From contig JANUWF010001819.1 in assembly GCA_026120185.1 (NCBI GenBank), positions 1,550,001 to 1,614,000 of the forward strand: a stretch of 64,000 bases of DNA, read 5' to 3'. Source of the DNA: Voacanga thouarsii (Eukaryota; Streptophyta; Magnoliopsida; Gentianales; Apocynaceae). The stretch's first letter is position 1. Each line of letters opens with the position of its first letter. This document shows, piece after piece, positions 34,503-46,679 of this stretch. Position numbers and translations under genes: made by a program. Below the pieces are notes generated by a model. It saw only the letters and a list, made by a program, of their open reading frames with translations, was not told the origin of the DNA and did no database searches.

Positions 34503-36230
34503 TGTTAGTGTTGTACCCTAGAGGCACTCACTTGTGCATTGTATATGATATATTTTATTTTAATAAAATGTATTATTTATCTTATAGTTTCTTTTGTTTA
34601 CTTTAAGTAATATAACTATTTGAAAAAGTCCGTAGTACAACACTGTGTTAAGGAAATCATGATAGAGATCATGATATGAGATTCTTACTACACTGGATAG
34701 TGTTAGTACTTAAATAGTCCCTAGTCATAGTATTAATAAGACAGGACATTATTAATGCTTTAAGACTAGCATATGTTAGACTTTCTGATTTGATCAAGCG
34801 ATGGTTCTCATATCCGTGAGTATTGAGATACTCAAAGTTAACACATGGATGCTTGTTAATGGAACAAGTTCATTTGATGACCTAACTTTGAGATAATCAC
34901 ATGGCTAACTATTTAGTGCCAGTGATATAATCCCAATATAGCAAACGTACAAGTATCCTTAGACTTGAGATCTCCAAGGTACTTTGTTTGCTGAGCATTG
35001 TACTTTGATTCCAATCTCCGGAGCTCGATCGAGGGCCGCCTATGGGATGGATATTGGGTACATTGTGAGGTAAACGAAAGTAGTTGAGAGTGTTAATAAA
35101 GGATTCACCACTCCTAATAGTAGTGGTGAATATCTCACGGCCACTTGTAGGAATTATTACTCGAGAAGTCCTTGGCCAAGGCATATGTGTATTGGAAATA
35201 GTTCCAATTGATACACATCTAGAGTAGTGGGTTCCTAGTACAAGTACCATTGTATTCGGGTCAGAATTAATTCTGGAGGGAGTTGGCACTAATTCCGTAC
35301 TCTAAACCGAATAAGATATTGTATGGTGAAAATTGTTAGTTGCACTATAGTTTGTTATTGAAGATTCATGTCAAGCCACTTGACTTCCTGGACTCTTGGG
35401 TGGTCATGATGTGTTGCTAGATACCGCTCATGATCTGGGAGTATGGGTTTATTAATTGATGAATTAATAAACCAATCATGATTAGAATTAATAGGATTAA
35501 TTCTAATTAATTATGGATTATTAATCTCAAATACGTTTAGATTAATTCATTTTCGCTCCCAATTGACCGGGAATCCTAATAGGTCACACACAATAGAGGA
35601 TTATATATTCAAGATGTTATTTGATAGCATAGTGGGGTTAATTGCGAGAAAGAGAAGTTGTTGTGGATAAATTATAATTAGTTATAATTTATGGTCTAAA
35701 TTGTAATTGTGAGAACTTGATGTTTCCAATTACAATTAAGGAATTCTAAATATTTTAGAATTCTCAGTTGGTGTGTTTTAAGTAGGGTTTTTCGTGAGTC
35801 ATAGGATGACAGGCGATACCTATTCTTGTGTAAGACATACGATACAATTCCAACCCTAGTAACACACGACTTCTTTTCTCTCTCTCTCGTTTTGCTGAAA
35901 ACGTGAAGAACCCTAGCCCCCTTCTTTTTCTACTAGCACAGGAAACTTTGGTGCTTGAGTATTTCTCTGTGTGGATTACTGTTAGAGATAATCACACACT
36001 ATAATTATAGTGGTTAGACGTTCAACTCACGTGGAGGTTGATCAAGAGGATTGCTAGATCGCACATCGACTTGAAGAAGAAATTTTGTTCTTCGGATGAT
36101 CAAACAAAGGTAAAAAATTTTTACCTTTATTATCATTATGTCTTGTTTTCCACACATAGATGGGTCCTGGGATGGTATCTCGTTTATTTTTCACTGCGCC
36201 GTATACGATACGAGCCTGAGATATCCAACA
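34503..36230 (+). repeat. C2 3' LTR
   Basis: It is collinear with the 5' LTR except for a block at about 35763-35870. That block instead resembles the minus-strand C2 LTR (a shared AGGGTTTTTCG segment). It is followed by TSD TTCAG. A 126-codon antisense frame lies at 34909-35289. Confidence 0.93.
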
Positions 36231-37418
36231 TTCAGTCTATAGCTGAACAAGGTCAAATTTTCAGAGGTTTGGGTGGTGATTTTCAACTTTTTCCTTGTGA
36301 AACCAAGATGGAAATTTTTCTAGTTTTCAATGTTCAAGAGTACCTAGAATAGTGATGGTTTTTGGTGCAGAATTTTCTGCATTCTTTGGCCCGATTTGCA
36401 GCTGTTTTTTTGAGGTGTTTGAAGGTCTTTTAATGGTGGTTTTCCAGCCTTCTTCCTGAAGAAAAATAGTGGAAGTTCTAGCTGATTTTATGACCAAAAG
36501 GTGGCTTCAATTCCAGCTTCAAAGTAGCGAATTTGCTGAAGGAAAAATTTCTAGTTTTGAACAGATTGAGTAATCCAAAAATTCACTGTTTTCCCAACCT
36601 TCAACCTTACATGAAATAACCATTTTTCTGGTAGCAAATGGGGTAGGAATGTTGCTAAATTTTTTCGAAAACCATCTTGCAGGAATTCTAAAAAATTCCA
36701 GATTTTTTCTTTACTAAATCATGAACAAGATGAAGGTAGCATTGAAGGTATAACTATGGTGATTTCTTTTCCATGGAAACCCTTCCTAAATCTCCTCCTT
36801 ATTTTCAGCAATCCCCTATCCCTCAAGTCTGATTTTTGAATTTCAAGGCTAGGGGTTTATCACAGAATTTTTTTGGAATTAAAAGAAGAGATTAATAGAT
36901 TAAGGATAATTTAAATTATGAAGATGTTAGGACAAGGCTAGAGAAATTGAAGGAAACAAGAATTCCTCTAGAATTCTTTTTAGGAGATGATCATATGATC
37001 AAGACATTATCTTCATGTCTCCCTTAAGACAACATTCCTATATTTAAGGAACGTAAGAAAATTAAAAATTCAAACATAGTTAAGATAATCATGATTAAAA
37101 CTTAAGTGATGGGATTTGAACTCATGACCTTATAGATTAATTCACAAAGCTCTAACCACTTAACCACACTAACTCTTTTTTTTATTTCCTCACCCAAATA
37201 TTCTTCTTATCTAAACCTCCAGCCATCTTCCTATTTTGACCTCAAGCAAAATTACCTTTTTACCCTTCCTACCTAACAAGCATAAATAAGCCATTTAACC
37301 TATAACTCATTATTCTAAAGCACATAAAATCATTCAAAAAAAATATATTTTTATGAAGAATGACATGATATACATCCAACCCCCTTATTCTAAGGTTGGC
37401 TTTAGGTGGGGTTTCACA
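36231..37418 (-). repeat. G2 LTR fragment, right piece
   Basis: It continues 25951-27207 across the C2 insertion and matches 54125-55236. It ends GTGGGGTTTCACA at 37418, which is the sense start (TGTGAAACC) of the G2 LTR on the minus strand. The following bases TTTAG may be the right TSD; the left one is lost. Confidence 0.85.
37111..37168 (-). other. tRNA-like A/B-box sequence in G2 LTR
   Basis: The minus strand has GGTTAAGTGGTTAGAGC (A-box/D-arm-like, 37150-37168) and GAGTTCAAATCCC (B-box/T-arm-like, 37111-37123). Spacing is right for a tRNA or the tRNA head of a SINE. No acceptor stem is recognisable, so it is not a functional tRNA gene. Confidence 0.5.
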
Positions 37419-37540
37419 TTTAGGATATCTCCCTATCCTTAAGACCAGGGGTCTTTGTAACTAGACGAGTAAAAAGAAAATAAAATTTCAACCTTAATAC
37501 AACTCTTTCATAATCATGTGAAGGCCTCGTAAATGAAATC
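37419..37540. other. Short gypsy-LTR-like fragment
   Basis: An AGGGGTCTTTGTAACTAG stretch resembles the AGGGGTCTTTATAACTAG segment near the TGTAACACC end of G2 LTRs (46770-46786). The rest is unassigned. Confidence 0.35.
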
Positions 37541-38590
37541 TGTTAGCCCTAAGGGCATTCTCCTATGTTTTGACTTCTAACAAACATTGATAAGGATTAA
37601 CTATTGTGTGATCTACTTGTGATAGGATATATTTGCCCTTAGTTCTTTCAAGGCGTACAAATAAGATTACTAAGCAACTTTTGAGTTATAGAATCCAAGA
37701 ATGGGTGATCAAGTAGAAGACTAAGCTTAAGAGATTGCATACCAAGAAATCCTTGTGGAAAAACCTTAGACTAGGAATCGTTATTAAGGTATTATCTATG
37801 AAAATTCCTACATCTTCTTTACCTTATGATTCAGTTTATTTCTTCCTTGAAGCACACAAACAAAAGATTTCAAAGTTTTAAGTCTTCAGAATTTTTGGAT
37901 TGAGTAGTTTGGATTACTCTGCATCTAAAAGCTTCATCCAAAACTCTATGAACAGTGTCAAATCGATTCTGCCTAATATAGTGCCATTTTGGACTTACCT
38001 TTTAGATGCTCCATCACCTGATCTATGAGTCTAAAACTTTGAAAAATCTGACAGCATGAATCTAGCTGTTTCTAGCCGTTGGAAATCAACTTTTTACTTT
38101 TATAAAAGGTTTCAAAACTTGATTTTAAATTAGATTTTTGTCCAATCTTTCTAAGAAATACCCTTACTCTCTAGAATACAAAAATTTTCTTTTCATAGTG
38201 CTTCAAAGTGAAATCAAATTAATTCAAAAAGGTAAAGGTTGTTTGAGCTCATTTGTTTGCATATCTTCTCAAAAGAGTGAGCGATCTTTGTTTCATTCAT
38301 ATAATCCTCTTTGTGTATCAAGGTTGTGGTATAAAACCCATTTGAGGTAAACCTTGATTTGTTGATTGATTGAGAGGTTTTGGTAAAACCAAGTATGGTG
38401 ATCCTTTTGTGTAATTGGTGTAGATAGACACCATCGAGTTGGGTGAATGAAATTTAGTTGAAAATACTTAAATGTAAGCTTAAGGTAGTGGATGTAGATC
38501 TTGGTAAATCGAATCAATATTAATCTTGTGTTCCTTCTCTCTGCATTTAATTTTGGCCAGCTACAAACTTCCTTGCGTATTTTTTTAAAA
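37541..38590 (+). mobile_element. SIRE-like copia solo LTR (candidate)
   Basis: It starts TGTTAGCCCTAAGGGCATTC and ends after CTGCATTTAATTTTGG. Along its length it carries elements I associate with SIRE/Maximus LTRs (CTAGCCGTTGG, TTGGTGTAGATAG, GTAGTGGATGTAG). GAAATC occurs just before (37535-37540) and again at 38591-38596 and may be the TSD, but the right end lacks CA, so the right boundary is uncertain. Confidence 0.5.
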
Positions 38591-39655
38591 GAAATCTTTA
38601 TGGTTCTTACTAACCCATTTTCACACTTGTACTATGATGCATAAATTTTGGGTGTATAAAAATAATCAAATTTAAATTCATCCATTAGTCAAGTTTTAAT
38701 TAAAACATTAATCTCAAAATACACATATGAGCAAGTATACTCATTGCAAGCATAGTATAGGAAATTAACGAGTATTGATCCTCAAAGGAACAAGTACACA
38801 CTAATCACTTTTCATTTATTATTTAACTCATCCAATAAAATGAGAAAATAATAACAAGAAAAATAAAAAAAATATATACAACTCAATGATGTAGGTTTAT
38901 GCAATTTAAACACTTAACCTAGAAAACATGATAATGAACAACTAGTAATTCTCTCAACTAATTATCATTTTGGCATCATGAAGGAATGTAAAGTAAAACA
39001 CAATCCTTTGTCAAATCATGAATCTACTTAGATAAATTCTACTTCGTTTGTCAATCCATGAAATCCTATATTTTAATTCATATTAACAGATTTGTCAATC
39101 AAGCTAACATAACTAAAACATACATTAAGCTCATCATTATATATTTTGATTTAATTAGCAGATTTGTCAATCAAACCATCCTAACCAAAATATACATGAA
39201 TCTCAATTCCTTAAAAATATGAAATTAGCTAATGACCCTATGTTAAGCGACACCAACTTAGCCTTTGATCACTTAGTTCTAAAATCCTAACTTTATCGTT
39301 CAAATCTATTAAGATTTAACAAATATGAAATCAATGAAAATCCTAATATCGTTTTGTCGAAGTCAATTAGAAGAACTCACATCAATAACTAATAACAACA
39401 AGTAATCAAATACCAAAGACGACAAAGAATTGACCAAATAACTATATTAACATAAAATCATGAATCTCAAAATAATGTTAAATTACAATAAAGATATTGA
39501 ATACATCATTGTTTAAGGAAAAGAAGATAAAGATAAAAGAAAGCACTCATAGACAAGTCTCTTTCTTCATCCTTGAAGACTCTCTTGAACAATCCTTCTT
39601 GATTGGATGAACTCTCCTTCAATGATTGATTTGAGAATTTTTGCTTTTAAATCCA

Positions 39656-39656
<1 letters not shown>

Positions 39657-39692
<36 letters not shown>
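39657..39692. repeat. (TA)n microsatellite
   Basis: About 17 TA units directly left of the first copy of a 71-base direct repeat; another TA run of about 16 bases lies in the spacer of the adjoining inverted repeat. Confidence 0.93.
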
Positions 39693-39696
<4 letters not shown>

Positions 39697-39884
39697 AGGT
39701 ATATCTCAATTCTTGTGTTTTCTTGTGCTTTTATAGGCCTCTTGGATGCTAAATTCGTGGCACAAGAAAACACAAGAATTGAGATATACCTAGATATATA
39801 TATATATATATATATATCTAGGTATATCTCAATTCTTGTGTTTTCTTGTGCTTTTATAGGCCTCTTGGATGCTAAATTCGTGGC
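39691..39884. repeat. Direct repeat with inverted copy between
   Basis: A 71-base unit starting ATATCTAGGTATATC occurs identically at 39691-39761 and 39814-39884. Its first 37 bases are present as an exact inverted copy at 39761-39797. Thus 39761-39850 forms a perfect hairpin with 37-base arms and a TA-repeat loop, and 39691-39797 forms a second one. Confidence 0.9.
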
Positions 39885-40379
39885 TTAGGAAGTCTTGGCC
39901 GAGTAGGATTCCAAAAATACCAAAATTATTGGAGAATTCTCAAATTCGTGCATAGAATATTCACCTTCCAGAGCATACCTGATGCTAGGTGTCTTCGACC
40001 CACCTGACACCAAGTACACACTCTTCTTCCTCTGGAGTTTTGCTCTGTTTTTGGTTTATAGACAGAAAGGACTTGGTGTCAGGTGTACTTACTAGACTTG
40101 GAGCCAAGTCTGTTCTAGTTTTTGTCCTGAAAGTTGCTCGAGTTCTGCTGCTGGAACAAAATGGACCTCGGACTGGTCCGTTGGCTGGGCCTAGCACCAA
40201 GTGCATTCTGAAATTGTTCACTTTCTGCTCAATTTTAACTTAAAGCTGCACAAATTTGCCAAAAATATTTTTTACAAATAAAATATCAAATTGGAAGGAA
40301 TATGCCTAGTTATTACAATAAATGTACTTAAAACAACCTCAAATAACTAGGAAAATAATTGTGATTTTAGCTCTTATCA

Positions 40380-41710
40380 CATACCCCACACTTAAACATT
40401 TACTTGTCCTCAAACAAAACACTTTAGTCTAAGATAAATTTTCAAGAAAACACAAGCTCTTACTCATTCCAAAATCTCTTTACAAAATTACCAAGGATTA
40501 TAACTTCCTTCAAATTTTAGATACAACTCTTGCCATTCACACTCTTTGAAAACAATTCAAACTTTGAAATATTTGACAAGACATCACAAAACTCTTGACA
40601 TCAAATTAATCAAGTGCATACCTTAGTCTAAGAAAATTATTTCACTTTTCAAGTTAAAATATAGTTACCATGAATCACATAAGTCAAGCTATCTACCAAC
40701 TGAAGCATTATAAATCCAAAAATTGCATAACTCAAGTCCTGATGTAAGGAAAGCACTCCAATCGTGTTCTCTCTATTTTTTTTCTAAGGACTTAGAGAAT
40801 TGATAGCCTCAAGTGCATTAATTTCTTTTCACACACCGTATTGGTCCCCTTTTAGTCATCTCTTATCATTTTTTTTCAACAACTTTCTCTAAACAATTTT
40901 TTCTTTCTTTTGCTTTAGAGAATTCATAGCCTCAAGAAAGGGGATTTCTCTTCACTATCCATGTTGGACCCCATAATCAAGCAAAAATAATTTTTTTTCT
41001 CATCTTCAAAGAGGAAACAACACTCAACTCATTTTTTTCAGTCTTTTAACTCACAAGAATGCTTCACAATTTTTTTCCCACAATCTTTCCTCTCAAAGAT
41101 CTTTTATCCACTCACATTCCTCATCATATCTCAAGTAGCAAAATTTAAACTCATAATACAAGACTTAGCCAATAAATTGTTCCTATGTTCATCAAATCCT
41201 CCATATTCAAAGTAGATGTGTCAAATAACATTCAAACACCAATGCATAAACAAGATTAATCCAAATTCTCAAGTCTTGCCAAATATCTCATCCAATAAAC
41301 CAATTTCATAAAAATCTACCTAATGAATGACAAAACTCATATCTGAGTAAGAAAAAGAATTACAACTTTGTTTAACAATGAAAACCATTGAAAATTTTGA
41401 TAAATGTTCACAATAATGATATAAAAAAGAATTTCTTCAACCTCATTCTCCTCCCCCCCCCCCAACACACTTAAACTAGACATTGTCCTCAATGACCAAA
41501 GATAGATCAATAAAAGTATAGCCAAGAAAATCAAAATTAATAAAGAAGAAGAAGAAAGTGAAGAAAATACTTCCATTACAATGTAGTGCCACCATGTTTG
41601 AATCCACCACAAGGGAGAGTTAGTACAAGAGTACCTACTTAAAAGAAAACAAAACAAAATGAAACATAAATCTAGAAAAAGAAAGGATGCTTAAAAGCTA
41701 GTAAAAGTAA
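40380..41710 (-). other. 3' untranslated spacer of Athila/Tat-like element
   Basis: Non-coding. Two versions of the box GAGGACAA...TTTAAGTGTG followed by a G-run occur on the minus strand: at 40380-40417 next to the LTR, and at 41448-41495 with an 11-base C-run on the plus strand. A degenerate repeat beginning GAGAATT(G/C)ATAGCCTCAAG is seen at 40796 and 40918. Such boxes are typical of the 3' region of Tat/Athila elements. Confidence 0.55.
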
Positions 41711-42020
41711 TTAAAATTTAAAAAAAGAAATAATAGAAAATAAAATAAAATATAAGAGAGTAAGCCAAGAGTCATCCTCATTCTCATCATTGTCATTATC
41801 GTCAGCTACGTGACTGGAAGATGTACCAGTAAATTGTTGGATAAAAGTGGCCAGCTTTTGATCTTGAACACCCTGGCAGTGATGAATGTCCGCAATGGAA
41901 TCGCGAAGCTGGAGGAGGATAGTCATATGACTGTCCAATTATGCCTCCACTCATGCCTCAAAATCAGTACGGGAATGAGAGCTAGTGGCATAAGGGGCAA
42001 GTTGAAAGACGAAAATGGTA
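41711..42020 (-). pseudogene. Plant transposon-type ORF, C-terminal part
   Basis: With two stops the minus strand reads FQLAPYATSSHSRTDFEA, VEA, LDSHMTILLQLRDSIADIHH, then QKLATFIQQFTGTSSS and an acidic tail DDNDNDENED. I associate such C-termini with the 'putative plant transposon protein' ORFs found downstream of pol in Athila-type elements. The N-terminal part lies across a solo LTR at 43821-44771. Confidence 0.5.
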
Positions 42021-42049
42021 AAAATGATGAAACCGAAAGCATGCTTGCA

Positions 42050-43820
42050 GAATGAAAAAATTTACCTCTATGTTTGAATAACCTTATTGACATTGAAGAA
42101 GATCTCTGTATCAGGATGCTTGAAGCTACTGAATCACGTCCTTATAAACGTTGATTTCGTCTCATTCACGCGAAGCTTTTGAGCTTCCAAAATGGTGCCC
42201 TTTCCTCTGCTGGTGAAGCTTATAGAATGTTGGGTTTGCTTTCTTGAAGCTCACTGTGTTTGCTTCATAGACTCAGCCTCTGTTAAGTTATCAAATCAAT
42301 CATGGCCTTGATTCCTTTTCTTTTCTTTTCATCAATTCACAGAGAGAGAGAGAAACCAATAGCATGAAACACAAAGCATCATGCTTTTTGTTATCTTTCA
42401 TGCAAAACAACACGGGATCCATCCCGTGTTGTTTTTATTTTTTATTTATTTAATTATTTAATTTTATTTTATTTTACCCTTGGTCTTATTCATTGTGCCA
42501 GATAAAAGTATTTACTCTTGGGTTTATTTTCTTGGTTTATTTATTTAATAATAAGTCTTAATTATTTATTTTCTGGGTTTCATTAAATAGCCTAATAAAT
42601 AATTAACAAGCTCAAATAGACCAATATAAAATATAGGCCTTTTATCTAGTTTATACCTAGATTAATTTTTTAAATCTGAATAATTAATTAACCAATTAAA
42701 CTAAATAAAATATATACTCTCTCTCGGGCATTTTATTTTATTCTAATCCAATAATAAAATAGACTACTTAAATAAAATAAAATAAAACCCATACTTATCA
42801 AGACTAATTCCTTAACCTAAATCTGTCAGGACTTAAAGGCTATTCTGGGGACAAAAGACACATCGCTTTAGCTACTAAAATGACCAAAATACCCCTACTA
42901 TATAAATAGCTATATTTTGCATTTTAAATATTTTATAATATCACCATAAGGAAATATTGATCCCAAGAATAATGATGTGTTAGCTAAGTCTTCGACCTAC
43001 AGGTATAATGACTAAAATACCCCTCTACGCATCGACGTGCATTTAGAGAAGAGGAGTGTACTAACACCTCTCTAATAAACATCCATCATCCTTAAGATCT
43101 CTAGTCCAATAATCTACGACTGCTGGAATGTTTTCAATTTTCAAGGGAGCTACCCTAAAGTAAACATCTCGAGTTATGTTTCCCAGGGCCCTAGATATTT
43201 AGATCTTTTAAATAGTCACAAGGGGCGATATAGCGTAGAAGCTATCTTGTACAAGTCTATCTTAACTAATTAGTCACATACACTCAACATACAAGTATAT
43301 CGGCTCTACAAAAGAACCTCAACTACAGCATATCAAAGTACATGCTTCCAACTTCATCAGAGCACCAACTCATACTCAAGCAGTAGAGTATTAATCTACG
43401 CTGTAGCAATAATAGTTTAGGTTTCTTCTAAATAGTATTTTTAGAAACCACTATTACAAGTCATATTCTACGTATTCGAAATACGTTCATGCTATGAAGT
43501 GAGTTTACTACTTACTAGCTAAAGGTAAGGCATTTTCCATTTGGAATTCATAATACAATAACCTAAACATGATGAGATTTTCATTTTCATCAACTGGTTA
43601 AGAACAAACATTTATGTGTTAAATAACCCATGATCCATACCTTACTGTGAAAGACCACCATTCATATGGATCTCTTACTTAAACACAATGGGTCCTTTCC
43701 AAACGTAAATCGTGCACAAATAAAATGTAAATTCACAAACAAATTTTGAGAATGAATTCTTTTATTAATAAATTCGCTAATTACATCAGAAAACAAGTCT
43801 AGAGGACATATATTCCAACA
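42050..43820 (-). mobile_element. C1-related copia solo LTR
   Basis: Strongly similar to the C1 LTRs from about 42590 (GACCAAAATACCCC, ATCACCATAAGGAAATATTGA, GGGGCGATATAG, AACATGATGAGATT segments), ending ATATTCCAACA at 43820. The left end is poorly conserved and set only approximately. No internal region adjoins it. It splits a transposon ORF. No clear TSD was found. Confidence 0.72.
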
Positions 43821-44771
43821 CAGGTCTAGTAGGTGGCTCCTCTTCCTCCTCCTCATCAGGGGGAAGCTTCTCTGTTTCAGGGTGCTGCACCTCATATGAC
43901 CTCTTCCGCCTCTTGGCCTTTTCATCATAGCGATACCCATACTGAACTAAAGTATGCTCACTTAACTCTCCATCCATCCGCACTCCAAAATCTCTTAGAA
44001 TACGCATAATCACCAAAGGGAATTTGAGGGTTTTGGCTGCGATGTTAGAGGAAGCAACCTCTCTTATAGAGTGAATGATAATTGGGACAAGGGGAATAGG
44101 CTCTTTTCCCTCATCTTATCCAGAATATAAAGCTCAAGGACCCTAGACTCATTGGAGCCAATAAGCTTTAGGATAGATGTTGAAAGCAAAGATATAGACT
44201 AAGACACGCTACTGAGCCTCAAGGTCATTGTTTGAGTAAAAATCAATTTGACCTATTTGCCCTTTCCACCATATAGGAAAACTATCCTTTATAGCCTTCA
44301 CGTCCCATGTAGGCTCAGAAATAACCTTTTGGTTATTATGGTCCATAGCAATCCACTGCACTCATCAGGGACTCCCAAAATTCTAGCTTGTCTAGTCCTG
44401 TCAAAACTTAAGGAGAATCCTTTTGGCCATAGTGGACATGACTTGGAGGATTTTTTTTTTTTTTTTTTGTCCTGCATGTTGGCATAAAATTCTCTCATGC
44501 ACACAGGATAATAAGGACCTCCCATTCTAATGATGAGCTCCCACCCTAGGTGCCTAAACATAGTAGATAGCTGTAGGGAATTGTCTAAAGAAGGCTTGTA
44601 TAACTTTTCTACTATAATCTTATTATGTTGGTGCTTGTCATACTAGATTTAACATATAGGGTCAGAAAATTGGGTAGGTTAGGTAGGTAAAGGCTTGAAA
44701 GAATGTGTGGAGGAAGATGCATCTCGAGCTCTCTTAGCCCCCGGACCTAACCCTCTAGGTCGTTTAGACAT
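43821..44771 (-). pseudogene. Plant transposon-type ORF, N-terminal part
   Basis: It starts MSKRPRGLGPGAKRARDASS at 44771. After frameshifts it gives MFRHLGWELIIRMGG, YPVCMREFYANM, a Lys run from an A/T homopolymer, then FSLSFDRTRQARILGVPDEC. A later segment (44016 down) reads MVIMRILRDFGVRMDGEL and HTLVQYGYRYDEKAKRRKR, followed by a Glu-rich stretch running into the solo LTR. The REFYANM and RxARILGVP boxes resemble the putative plant transposon protein family; function unknown. Confidence 0.55.
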
Positions 44772-44868
44772 GATAGATGGATAAAGAAAAATGGTAGAAC
44801 AAAAAAATATGATGCCCTCAACTCACTCTTTACAACCAATACTCAACTCTCAATATTCTCATAATTAC

Positions 44869-45211
44869 TGTTGGGTATCTTAGGTTCGTATCCTATACGG
44901 CACAGCGGAAGAATAAAATGAGATACCATCCCAAGACCCGCATACGTGTAGAAAAGAAGACATAAAGATAACAAAGGTAATAGCTTTTTACCTTTTTTGG
45001 AAAATCCGAAGAACAAAAATTTCTTTTTTAAGTCGAGGCACGATCCAGCAATCCTCTTGATTAAACTCCACGAGAGTTGAACGTCTAACCACTATAATAC
45101 AATGTGTGATTATCTTTAACAGTAATCCACACAGAGGATACACTCAAGCACTAAAATATTTCTGTGCTAGAAGAAAAATAAGGCGGCTAGGGTTCTTCAC
45201 ATTTTCAGCAA

Positions 45212-45271
<60 letters not shown>

Positions 45272-46679
45272 AGAAGAAGAAGAAGAAGAAGAAGAAGAAG
45301 AAGAAGAAGAAGAGAATGTCGTGTATTGCCTAGGGTTTCTATTTTTTTTTTCAAAACCTCAGCTAGGGTTTCCAGTATGTCATAATATAAATCGAAAAAC
45401 CCTGCTAAAATTGAGAATTCTAATCCTATTAGAATTCCCTAATTGTAATTAGAAACATCAAGTTCTCACAATTATAATTTGGATCATAAATTATAACTAA
45501 TTATAATTTGTCCACAACAACTTCTATTTATTTGAATTAAACCTACTATATTATCAAATAACATCTTGAGTATATAATCCTCTATTGTGTGTGTGACCTA
45601 TTAGGTTTCCCAGTCAATTGGTAGCGAACATGAATTAATCCAAACGTCTTTGAGATTAATAATTCATAATCAATTAGAATTAATCCTATTAATTCTAATC
45701 AGGATTGGTTTATTAATTCATCAATTAATAAACCCACATTCCCAGATCATGAGCGATATCTAGCAACACATTATGACCACCCAAGAGTCTAGGAAGTCAA
45801 GTAGCTTGACATGGACGCTTCAATAACAAACTTTAATGTAATTAACTCATTTCACCATACAATATCTCATTCGGTTTGGAGTATGAAATTAGTGCCAACT
45901 CCCTCCAGAATTAATTCTGGCCCAAATACAATAGTACTTGTAATAGAAACCCACTACTCTAGATGTGTATCAATTGGAACTATTTTTAATACACAATCGC
46001 CTTGGCCAAGGACTTCTCGAATCGTAATTCCTACAAGTGGCCGTGAGATATTTGCCCCTACTATTAGGAGTGGTGAATCCTTTATTGACCTTTTCAACTA
46101 CTTTCGTTTACCTCACAATGTACCTAATATCCATCCCATAGGTGGCCCTCGATCGAGCGTTGGAGATTGGAATCAAAGTACAATTTCAGCAAACAAAGTA
46201 CCTTGGAGATCTCAAGTCTAAGGATACTTGCACGTTCACTATATTGAGATTATATCACTGGCACTAAATAGTTATCCATGTGATTATCTCAAAGTTAGGT
46301 CATCAAATGAACTTGTTCCATTAACAAGCATCCATGTGTTGACTTTGAGTATCTCAATACTCACGGATATGAGAACTACCACCTAATCAAATAAGAAAGT
46401 CTAACACATGCTAGTCTTAACACATTAATGATGTCCTGTCTCATTAATACTACGACTAGGAACTATTTAAGTACTAACACTATACAGTGTAGTAGGAATC
46501 TCATATTATGATCTCTATCATGATTTCCTTAACACAGTGTTGTACTAGGGACTTTATCAAACAGATAAATTACTTAAAAGTAAACAAAAGAAACTATAAG
46601 ATAAATAATGCTTTTTATTATTAATAAAATGTGTCATATACAATGTACAAGTGATTGTCTCTAGGGCACAACACTAACA
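44869..46679 (-). repeat. C2 (second copy) 3' LTR
   Basis: The plus strand runs from TGTTGGGTATC (44869) to GCACAACACTAACA (46679), the reverse complement of C2 LTRs. It contains a long compound microsatellite (45215-45313) and a 136-codon frame at 45811-46221 homologous to the antisense frames of the other C2 LTRs. Flank ATTAC on the left; the right end of this element lies outside the window. Confidence 0.92.
45215..45313. repeat. (GA)n(GAA)n compound microsatellite
   Basis: About 27 GA units followed by about 15 GAA units in the second C2 LTR, at the same place as the (CTT)n(CT)n of 28537-28588. Confidence 0.95.

Larger units (their letters stand above)
27208..36230 (+). mobile_element. 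C2: full-length copia retrotransposon with TSD TTCAG
   Basis: LTRs at 27208-28930 (1,723 bp) and 34503-36230 (1,728 bp), both TGTTAGTGTTGT to CCAACA, enclose PBS, long leader, gag, protease, integrase, RT, partial RNase H and PPT on the plus strand. The flanks are a perfect duplication TTCAG (27203-27207 and 36231-36235), and the G2 LTR is continuous once the element is removed. Coding is broken by several stops, a frameshift in gag, a deletion in the integrase C-terminus and a deletion removing most of RNase H. About 13 LTR differences in 280 bases by eye. Confidence 0.95.
38638..40379 (-). repeat. Athila/Tat-like gypsy 3' LTR
   Basis: The right end is well set: CTCTTATCA at 40379 is followed by ATACCCCACACTT, i.e. 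a minus-strand PPT AAGTGTGGGGTAT and LTR start TGATAAGAGC. The interior carries the GCAAGTATAC and CCTCAAAGGAAC boxes seen in this group. The left end (TG at 38635 or 38638) is approximate. Confidence 0.6.

Noticed and set aside
37111..37168. A functional tRNA gene
   Set aside because: A and B boxes are visible but no acceptor stem or proper cloverleaf, and the same sequence recurs only inside G2 LTRs.
37535..38596. GAAATC as a firm TSD for the SIRE-like LTR
   Set aside because: The right copy is not preceded by CA and the motif is common in AT-rich DNA; kept only as a hint.
39607..39888. Open frame with long Ile-Tyr alternation
   Set aside because: It is only the translation of the TA microsatellite and the duplicated hairpin unit.
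45106..45333. Open frame with Arg-Glu and Lys runs
   Set aside because: A translation of the GA/GAA microsatellite in a C2 LTR.
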